Assembly (NCBI GenBank): GCA_023475105.1 | Contig: JAMCWJ010000107.1 | Location: forward strand, 1 to 47,827 | Direction: 5' to 3' | Length of the DNA stretch: 47,827 nucleotides | Origin: Nitrospirota bacterium | GTDB lineage: Bacteria > Nitrospirota > Thermodesulfovibrionia > Thermodesulfovibrionales > UBA9159 | Part shown: positions 42,187 to 47,827 of the stretch, in pieces | How positions within the stretch are numbered: the stretch's first letter is position 1 | Layout of the letters: each line of letters begins with the position of its first letter | Made by a program: the position numbers and the translations under genes | Notes under the pieces: generated by a model | What the model was told of the DNA's origin: nothing | Databases searched by the model: none | The model's input: the letters and a program-made list of their open reading frames with translations, nothing else

Positions 42187-42207
42187 GGCGGAAGGCTGCC
42201 TTCCGCC
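42187..42207 (-). terminator. Perfect hairpin with leftward T-tract
   Basis: GGCGGAAGGC and GCCTTCCGCC pair around a single base (a 9 bp stem with a 3-base loop). Reading leftward it is followed by TTGCTTTTT, the form of an intrinsic terminator on the minus strand. No minus gene ends here, so it may stop antisense transcription or act as an attenuator in the leader of the HesB-like/hemB operon. Confidence 0.55.
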
Positions 42208-42283
42208 CTTATTGCAGAGGCACGAATACTCTGATATGCTGTTATTGAGCGGAGAAGAAGCCGCCCGAAAGGAGGGTACACGT

Positions 42284-42901
42284 ATGAGAACCGAGCTGAA
42301 AGATATCCTGAAAACGTTGCATGAGATGGCAAACGATGCCGAGGAATGTGTTTCTTTATTGCAGACTTCATTCATTTATTATTCCCTGAAGCCGCTTGAT
42401 GAATGCCGGCAAAAGACCGAGTACTTTACGAGAATCGAACCGAGGCTCACCGCGGAGATTGCCGAACTCGCCAGAGACAACACCGAGGCGCTGCACTACG
42501 TGTCGGTCCCCGGGCATCTTCTGAGGATCGGGCAGAGCCTCGAAAAGCTCGGCGGATTGATCGAAAAGATGACGAAGGAGAACGTCCTTTTCAGCGACAA
42601 GGCAATTGAGGAAATAACCTATCTCTTCCAGCGGCTCATCGACCTTCTCAGGCCGACCTCGGACATCATTCTCGCAAGAAACTCCATCCTCGCAAGGTAT
42701 GTGGATGAATCCGAGGCCGGGGTTATGAAAAGGGCCCTCGAATATGCCACTCTTCATGAAGAAAGGCTTGTTGAGGGAATCTGCGCACCCCTGGCCTCTT
42801 CGCTCTTTTTGAACATGCTGGATGAGATAAAAAGCATCGCATGGCACGCCAAGCAGATTGCAGTGAAACTCACTACGAGCATGGCGGTTGAAGTGCATTA
42901 A
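42284..42901 (+). CDS. PhoU-like helical protein
   Basis: 205 residues, all helix, without signal or membrane segment. Stretches such as HLLRIGQSLEKLGGLIEKM and LARDNTEALHYVS resemble the E-R-I/D-N helices of PhoU domains, which bind metal ions and regulate phosphate transport. ATG 42284 is preferred (AAGGAGGG upstream); a longer frame from 42212 lacks a site and runs through the hairpin region. No phosphate transporter is adjacent. A generic four-helix regulator is an alternative. Confidence 0.65.
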   Translation: MRTELKDILKTLHEMANDAEECVSLLQTSFIYYSLKPLDECRQKTEYFTRIEPRLTAEIAELARDNTEALHYVSVPGHLLRIGQSLEKLGGLIEKMTKENVLFSDKAIEEITYLFQRLIDLLRPTSDIILARNSILARYVDESEAGVMKRALEYATLHEERLVEGICAPLASSLFLNMLDEIKSIAWHAKQIAVKLTTSMAVEVH

Positions 42902-43129
42902 CTGATCGTCCCCTGTCCCGCATCGAGCCTCTGGGAGCGGGTCCGCCGGGTCGAAGAACCGTCGAGGAAACGCACCCGGCCGGACTGCCGGGAAGCCGTG
43001 TAACACCTAACCCTTTGATTTCTCTACCTGAAAGAATGCCTTGGACCCTGAGGATCTGCAGACCCCGCGCTTCGTGCAAAGATCCGCGGAGAACTCCCCG
43101 GAACACCGGACCATGATATATGAAATGAA

Positions 43130-43158
43130 TTGAATTTTTTTGCAGTAATTGTTAAAGT
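43130..43158 (+). promoter_or_regulatory. Possible promoter of the amidase-actin-SPOR operon
   Basis: TTGAAT (43130-43135) and TAAAGT (43153-43158) with a 17-base spacer in an AT-rich stretch. The inferred start lies only a few bases before ATG 43171. The 42902-43129 stretch before it holds only short GC-rich inverted segments and no recognisable gene. Confidence 0.4.
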
Positions 43159-43170
43159 GATTCTGTAATT

Positions 43171-44214
43171 ATGATGCCTGCGATTGCTGGAAAGAGGGAA
43201 TTTAAGGTCAAACAGGCGATCCTCAAAGGTGTCTACGAAGACAATTTGAAGGTAGTCGGCAAGTGCGCTCATCCTCTCGCCAAGAAGCCTTCCCTTTTTC
43301 GCAACAAGATCCTGCTGTTCGTTGCGATGTCGCTTATTACCCTTCTGGGATACGGGACTTCTTCGAACCTTTCTTCTTCGCCGGTGAAACAGTTTGCGCT
43401 CTCACCCGCGAATACGCGAACACCTTCTCCTCCGTCATCCGAAAAAACGCTTAATCCCTCCGACTATGCAGCCTTTCTGAACGGCCGCGAGCCCCTCAGC
43501 CGCGTCTTCGGCCTCGGAGTAAGGACGATTATGATCGACCCTGGGCACGGCGGCAGCGATTCAGGGACCTCCGGGAAGATGGGGACGCACGAAAAGGATA
43601 TGGTCCTCGACATCGCAAAGAGGCTCAGAGAAAGACTTAGGAAACACAGTTATTACACCGTACTGATGACCCGGGAACAGGACGTGGCCGTGCCGCTCAA
43701 CAAGAGGGTCGAACTCGCCAACGCGGCGAAGGCAGACCTCTTTGTCTCGATACATCTCAATTACCTTCCTTCGAAGCCGATAAACATGATCGAGACCTAC
43801 TATTTCGGTCCCTCTTCCGATCCGAAGACACTGAAACTCGCCGAACAGGAGAATGCGGGGTCCCGATACGGAATGAGCGATTTCAGGGAGATCATAGAGA
43901 AGATCGGCGAGACGATAAAGCTTCAGGAGTCGAAGCAACTGGCGACTTCCATACAAAAGAAACTGTTCGTGAACAGCAGGGAGCAAAACGGAAACGTGTA
44001 CGATTTCGGGATAAAGAGGGCGCCTTTTGTCGTGTTGCTCGGTGTGGATGTCCCCGCCGTCCTGGCAGAGGTCTCGTGCCTCAGCAACAGGGAGGAGGAG
44101 ATCGAACTGAACACCGAGAGCCACAGGGAGAATATTGCACGCTATTTAGAGGCGGGCATCTTAGATTATCTGAGCAAAGGAGATCTGCGCTATGAAGCAA
44201 AAAGAGAGCAGTAA
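43171..44214 (+). CDS. N-acetylmuramoyl-L-alanine amidase (Amidase_3), membrane-anchored
   Basis: 347 residues. A 45-residue cytoplasmic N-terminus leads to one membrane helix (about 46-62), then a Ser/Pro linker and the zinc amidase domain. Zinc ligands are H126 (MIDPGHGGSD), E141 (HEKDMVLD) and H195 (SIHLNY); E300 (VLAEVSCLSN) is the catalytic glutamate. It cuts the bond between muramic acid and the stem peptide, as in septum splitting. No AMIN domain is present; targeting could come from the anchor and partners. Its end overlaps the actin gene by 23 bases. Confidence 0.9.
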   Translation: MMPAIAGKREFKVKQAILKGVYEDNLKVVGKCAHPLAKKPSLFRNKILLFVAMSLITLLGYGTSSNLSSSPVKQFALSPANTRTPSPPSSEKTLNPSDYAAFLNGREPLSRVFGLGVRTIMIDPGHGGSDSGTSGKMGTHEKDMVLDIAKRLRERLRKHSYYTVLMTREQDVAVPLNKRVELANAAKADLFVSIHLNYLPSKPINMIETYYFGPSSDPKTLKLAEQENAGSRYGMSDFREIIEKIGETIKLQESKQLATSIQKKLFVNSREQNGNVYDFGIKRAPFVVLLGVDVPAVLAEVSCLSNREEEIELNTESHRENIARYLEAGILDYLSKGDLRYEAKREQ

Positions 44215-45220
44215 GGAAGATAACATATTGTTCGTCGGTATCGACCTCGGAACATCGAGGAGTTCGATCTCGGCGAGCAATGATACGAGGGAATGGGTCG
44301 AGAGCTATGTAGGATGGCCGAGAGACTTCATCTCGCTCCAGGTAGTCGGAAAGCCAGTCCTCTTCGGCGCGGAGGCCCTTAAGAACAGACTCTCCCTGGA
44401 CCTCTGCCGCCCCCTCGAACACGGAGTGATCAAAGAAGGCATCGAAAAAAGCGAAGAAGCGGTCAAAGAGATCATCAAATATCTGATCGACCTCGCAAAG
44501 CCGGAGTCCGGACAGAAGATCTACGCGGTCGTGGGAGTGCCTGCTGATACGCTGAAGGTGAACAAACTGGCGATCAGAAAGGCGGTTGCGGAATTCGTGC
44601 ATTCCCTCATGGTCGTATCGGAACCGTTCGCGGTCGCATACGGCATGAACCTGTTGAACAATGCGCTCGTAATCGATATCGGCGCGGGCACGACCGATTT
44701 CTGTATCATGCACGGCACGATCCCTGCGGAGGAAGACCAGAAAACCATACTCAATGCGGGCGACGATATCGATGAAAAGCTTTTCAGCTATCTCACAGAA
44801 AAGTACCCCAATTCCAGGTTCAACAAGAACATGGTCCGTCAGTTCAAGGAGCAGTACAGTTTCGTGAGGGAGACGCCGGGTGACATCCGTGTCGAAATTC
44901 CCGTTGACGGAAAGCCCGTCATGCACGACATAAAGAATGAGATACGGCGCGCCTGCGAGAACATTCTCCCCGCCATCGTAGAGACGACGACGGAGATGAT
45001 AGCGAGATTCGATCCAGAGTTTCAGGTCAAGATTAAAAACAACATCGTGCTTTCGGGGGGCGGCAGTCTGATCAGGGGGATACGCGAATACGTCCAGGAC
45101 TCCTTGAAGGAGTATGGTTCCTGCTCGGTGACATGCGTGGAAGACCCCCTGTTCGCGGGCTCGAACGGTGCACTCAAACTTGCAGAGGACATGCCTGCAA
45201 AATACTGGGAGCCTTTGTAA
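44192..45220 (+). CDS. MamK-family actin-like filament protein
   Basis: 342 residues, an actin/Hsp70-fold ATPase most like MamK, the magnetosome-positioning actin. Phosphate-1 loop GIDLGTSRSS (16-25), GVPADTLKVNKLAI, VVSEPFAVAYGM with E144, phosphate-2 VIDIGAGTTD with D162, GTIPAEEDQ and the adenine motif LSGGGSLIRG all match. E144 and D162 correspond to the recalled MamK E143 and D161, which are needed for ATP hydrolysis. The end, TCVEDPLFAGSNGALKLAED, then KYWEPL, closely mirrors MamK. AAGGAG precedes the ATG inside the amidase gene. No magnetosome genes surround it; here it is linked to cell-wall functions. Confidence 0.85.
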   Translation: MKQKESSKEDNILFVGIDLGTSRSSISASNDTREWVESYVGWPRDFISLQVVGKPVLFGAEALKNRLSLDLCRPLEHGVIKEGIEKSEEAVKEIIKYLIDLAKPESGQKIYAVVGVPADTLKVNKLAIRKAVAEFVHSLMVVSEPFAVAYGMNLLNNALVIDIGAGTTDFCIMHGTIPAEEDQKTILNAGDDIDEKLFSYLTEKYPNSRFNKNMVRQFKEQYSFVRETPGDIRVEIPVDGKPVMHDIKNEIRRACENILPAIVETTTEMIARFDPEFQVKIKNNIVLSGGGSLIRGIREYVQDSLKEYGSCSVTCVEDPLFAGSNGALKLAEDMPAKYWEPL

Positions 45221-45224
45221 GCCC

Positions 45225-46508
45225 ATGGCAAACAAGGCGATACTCGTCATCGATTCCGATACGGAGACGGCACAGGCGATTGTATCGAGGCTCGAGTCCG
45301 AGGACTATCTTGTCTTCATAGCCTCCACCGCAGAGTTCGGCATCATTATGGCGCGAAGGGTGAAGCCTGCGCTGATATTCATAAACCCTGCCATGCCCGG
45401 CGTAAACGCACTCGATCTCTGCAAGACGATCCACGGTATGGCGGCGACCAGGGAAGTTCCGATCGTCGCCCTCTCTTCGGAGGAAGGAGAGAGGCATTCC
45501 GGCTATTACGCGGACTGTGGTATCGTCGATACTCTGAGAAAGCCCTTCACTCCCGACGAACTCGTCGCAAAGACCACACAGGCAGTTTCATCGAGGGAGC
45601 TCGGCACGGCCACCGAGGCCGAAGGGTCGACGATGCTTGAAGCGCACCCGTTTGTGGAACCTGAGACTGCCGTGACCCCGGAAGGCGTTCCTAAAGAGGA
45701 AGACCTTTTTGTGGCAGAGCCGGGCAAAGCCGACAGAATCATCGTCGGAGCAGAAGAACAATCGGGGAGTGCGGATTACGGCGAGGCGATACCTAACCTG
45801 TCGGGCATCGAACCTGAAGGGGACAGCGCCGGTGAAGAGGAGCCCGCCGGGGAGACCCTGACTGATGATACGGCAGAAAGGGATTCGGAAAAGAAAGAAG
45901 ACCTGGCTGCAGAGGAAGATAAGGAACCTTTTGTCAGCCGGCGAACTGAGGAATATCGGAAAAGCGCTGCGAAAAGGCTGCGCCTGCCGATCGCCATAAT
46001 CGCGGTCAGTACGATTATCGTTGCCGTCTCTGCAGTGATGATCTTCAAGAAAGACTTAATACCGGGGGCCAGGGTAGAGGAGACAGCCGGGGTCAGGACT
46101 CCTCAAAAGCCTGAGCAGAAGGCGGGGGAGGCAGCCCTGCCGCAGGTCGGGAAACTTCAGCAGCCCGGCGTGGCAGAAAAGCCTGCTGTCCATGAAGCTG
46201 CAGCGCCCGCTCCTTCCAAAGCTCCCGTTTCGCCGACTCCCGCTCCCGAGGCTGTGGCGCAAAAGCAGGCGGGCAAGCCGGTCTATTCAGTGCAGCTTGG
46301 CGCATTCATGAACGAAAAGAATGCAGAGGCCCTCGTCAATCATTACAAAAAGAAGGGCTACGAAGCATTTCTCTATGCGTCTCAGCAGAAAGATAAGGTC
46401 CTCCACAGAGTTCTGATAGGAAAGTTCGAAGACAGAAAAGAGGCCGCAAAGCTGGCGGCAGAGATCAGCAGCAAAGAAGGGGCAAAGGTCCTGGTGACGA
46501 GGGACTAG
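45225..46508 (+). CDS. Pseudo-receiver/transmembrane/SPOR protein
   Basis: 427 residues. A response-regulator receiver domain (1-120) keeps the acidic pocket (D10, D12), S84 and K106 (LRKPFTP), but the phospho-acceptor position is asparagine (N54 in LIFINPAMPG). An acidic linker (about 125-245), one membrane helix (about 260-282), a Pro/Ala-rich periplasmic linker and a C-terminal SPOR domain (about 350-427, YSVQLGAFMNEKNAEALV) follow. The SPOR domain binds septal peptidoglycan stripped of stem peptides, the product of amidases. ATG 45225 lies four bases after the actin stop. It probably bridges the cytoplasmic actin to the septal wall; phosphorylation control is unlikely without D54. Confidence 0.85.
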   Translation: MANKAILVIDSDTETAQAIVSRLESEDYLVFIASTAEFGIIMARRVKPALIFINPAMPGVNALDLCKTIHGMAATREVPIVALSSEEGERHSGYYADCGIVDTLRKPFTPDELVAKTTQAVSSRELGTATEAEGSTMLEAHPFVEPETAVTPEGVPKEEDLFVAEPGKADRIIVGAEEQSGSADYGEAIPNLSGIEPEGDSAGEEEPAGETLTDDTAERDSEKKEDLAAEEDKEPFVSRRTEEYRKSAAKRLRLPIAIIAVSTIIVAVSAVMIFKKDLIPGARVEETAGVRTPQKPEQKAGEAALPQVGKLQQPGVAEKPAVHEAAAPAPSKAPVSPTPAPEAVAQKQAGKPVYSVQLGAFMNEKNAEALVNHYKKKGYEAFLYASQQKDKVLHRVLIGKFEDRKEAAKLAAEISSKEGAKVLVTRD

Positions 46509-46674
46509 GCGCCATCCCGGAGTTTTTCACTGGATACCGTAAGGTACACACTTCTTGTCGTCAGGCAGGATTAACAGAGTTTTGCCGAACGTTCTCCCTC
46601 TGCACAGCTCGTCCATCATCCTCAAGAGTAGCTGCCCCCCCTTTCTTATTTGAGTTCATCCCTGGGGTCTCCCC
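46509..46674 (+). other. Intergenic region after the SPOR gene
   Basis: No gene is seen. It contains a short palindromic run (GGGGTCTCCCCGGGG, 46664-46678) next to the RAYT-type motif, reminiscent of a REP-like hairpin. No clear T-rich terminator follows the SPOR gene. Confidence 0.4.
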
Positions 46675-46687
46675 GGGGTCAAACCTT
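46675..46687 (+). repeat. GGGGTCAAACCTT motif at the 3' end of the RAYT remnant
   Basis: A related form of the motif at 142-155 and 3335-3347 (10 of 13 bases match the left copy). It directly abuts the stop codon of the RAYT remnant and faces out of it, which supports a link between this motif and RAYT element ends. Confidence 0.4.
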
Positions 46688-47455
46688 TATTCTTCATTTG
46701 TAGCTCGCGCCTTTAGGCGGTCGATTTCACTTTTCACCCTCCTGTCAGCCTCCATTCGTCCTTCCATTGCCTTTATGACGTTGCTTACAGCCGGCCCCTT
46801 GATGCCGAAGTAATTCCCTATCTCAATATTCTTCCCGCCACTCAATAGCTTCGATAAATATATGGCCGCACTTCTCTCCGCGCTGCGCCTTTGGAGCAAG
46901 TCTTCCCGTCCCTTCCCGTAATAACTACAACAGGTTCTTATCGCTCGATCAATTGATACTCGCTCTCAGCTTCTTAATGTGCGGGATCTCTTCATCGGCT
47001 TTCATCTGTCCCAATATGCCCTTGACCTTCTTCATGAAGCTCTTGCCCCCGAGAATAATCCCCTCTCCCAGAGCATTAAAAGAATTACCCCCTCCCCCAA
47101 TGCCCTCTTCCACAAAGGCCCTGTACTCTTCTACTGCTGCGGCTCTTCTCTCTGAGAATCTTGAAAGCGTATCCTCCACGTCCACCAATTTATCCTTGTT
47201 TGACTTGTCGCGATAGAATCGGTAGCTCGCCCATCGATAATCTTCGGGCTTTTGCGCTATTCCGGCCCGTACCGGATTCGGATGCATGTATCTGCTCAGG
47301 GTCACAAGGTATTCATCTTTGTCAACCAAGGCAGTTACTTCTTCATCTCTTGCATTGAATACCTCTTGAAGCGAAAGATGCAGTTCCTTCACTTCCCCTG
47401 CTACCACTTTTAAAAGGACGATCACCCCCTGAAAACCATAACGCTCTCTATTCAT
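46687..47455 (-). pseudogene. Decayed RAYT transposase with DnaA-like C-terminal domain
   Basis: The minus-strand segment 47455-46949 carries the C-terminal half of a Y1 transposase (ALVDKDEYLVTLSRYMHPNP, then VRAGIAQKPEDYRWASYRFY), but the N-terminal half with the HUH motif and the MARPLRIEF opening is missing. A frameshift near 46950-46960 then separates it from the second part, which in another frame reads IDRAIRTCC, SYYGKGREDLLQRRSAE, AAIYLSKLLSG and IGNYFGIKGPAVSNVIKAM, the DnaA-C-terminal-like helix-turn-helix found at the end of many RAYTs. No active enzyme is expected. It ends at the motif 46675-46687. Confidence 0.8.
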
Positions 47456-47542
47456 CTAAAGGACCTATTCTCGTCTGCTGAAAAATGCTCGATGCTGATG
47501 ACAAGGTCACCACAGCCACAGGGGATCAGAGAGCAGATCGTG

Positions 47543-47827
<285 letters not shown>

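Noticed and set aside
42902-43129. GC-rich inverted segments that could suggest a tRNA or small RNA
   Set aside because: No cloverleaf with T-loop and anticodon arms could be drawn and no terminator follows.
43171-46508. Magnetosome gene island
   Set aside because: Only the MamK-type actin is present; no mamA, mamB, mamI, mamQ or similar genes occur in the window, and the neighbours are peptidoglycan proteins.

Overview
The window comes from a Gram-negative bacterium: lipoprotein signals, a Tat substrate, a periplasmic alpha-2-macroglobulin with penicillin-binding protein 1C, tetrameric glycyl-tRNA synthetase and a MamK-type actin are all present. Gene style and the MamK-type actin fit Nitrospirota or a deep-branching Desulfobacterota-like lineage best. 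That placement is an inference, because no rRNA or other decisive marker is in the window. No tRNA, rRNA or CRISPR array was seen.

Region 1 (1-3.4 kb) is visibly more AT-rich than the rest. It holds the start of a REP-associated tyrosine transposase (RAYT), then an L,D-transpeptidase lipoprotein overlapping a small Lpp-like alanine-rich lipoprotein that ends in lysine, then a second L,D-transpeptidase. A 13-base motif lies at each side in inverted orientation (12 of 13 matches), so this may be a mobile cell-envelope cassette. Region 2 (3.6-14.0 kb) is the most distinctive part. It starts with a possible sigma-54 promoter and a Tat-exported beta-propeller whose histidines have the spacing of copper-dependent thiocyanate dehydrogenase. 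Two MacB/LolCDE-like ABC systems, two paralogous membrane-anchored proteins, a YtkA-like domain protein with a Met/His site, an internally duplicated lipoprotein and a two-CW cysteine protein follow on the same strand. Facing it (14.0-17.1 kb, minus) is an NtrC-type regulator with its membrane histidine kinase, a plausible sigma-54 activator for the cluster.

Region 3 (17.3-32.7 kb) holds small unknown proteins, an orphan VorB-type 2-oxoacid:ferredoxin oxidoreductase subunit, glyQ-glyS, a thioredoxin-reductase-like flavoprotein with no recognisable NADPH motif, the alpha-2-macroglobulin/PBP1C pair and an ATP-cone/PD-(D/E)XK nuclease. Region 4 (32.8-42.9 kb) is mostly housekeeping: gltB, a kinase-like fragment, an N-acetyltransferase, rplM-rpsI-argC, a leftward Fe-S/haem group (HesB-like protein, hemB, Nfu) and a PhoU-like protein.

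Region 5 (43.1-46.5 kb) is a tight three-gene operon: a cell-wall amidase, a MamK-type actin and a membrane protein joining a receiver domain that lacks its phospho-acceptor aspartate to a septum-binding SPOR domain. It looks like a filament-linked peptidoglycan remodelling module outside any magnetosome context. The window ends with a decayed RAYT (46.7-47.5 kb) and the 3' part of a PII gene (glnB).
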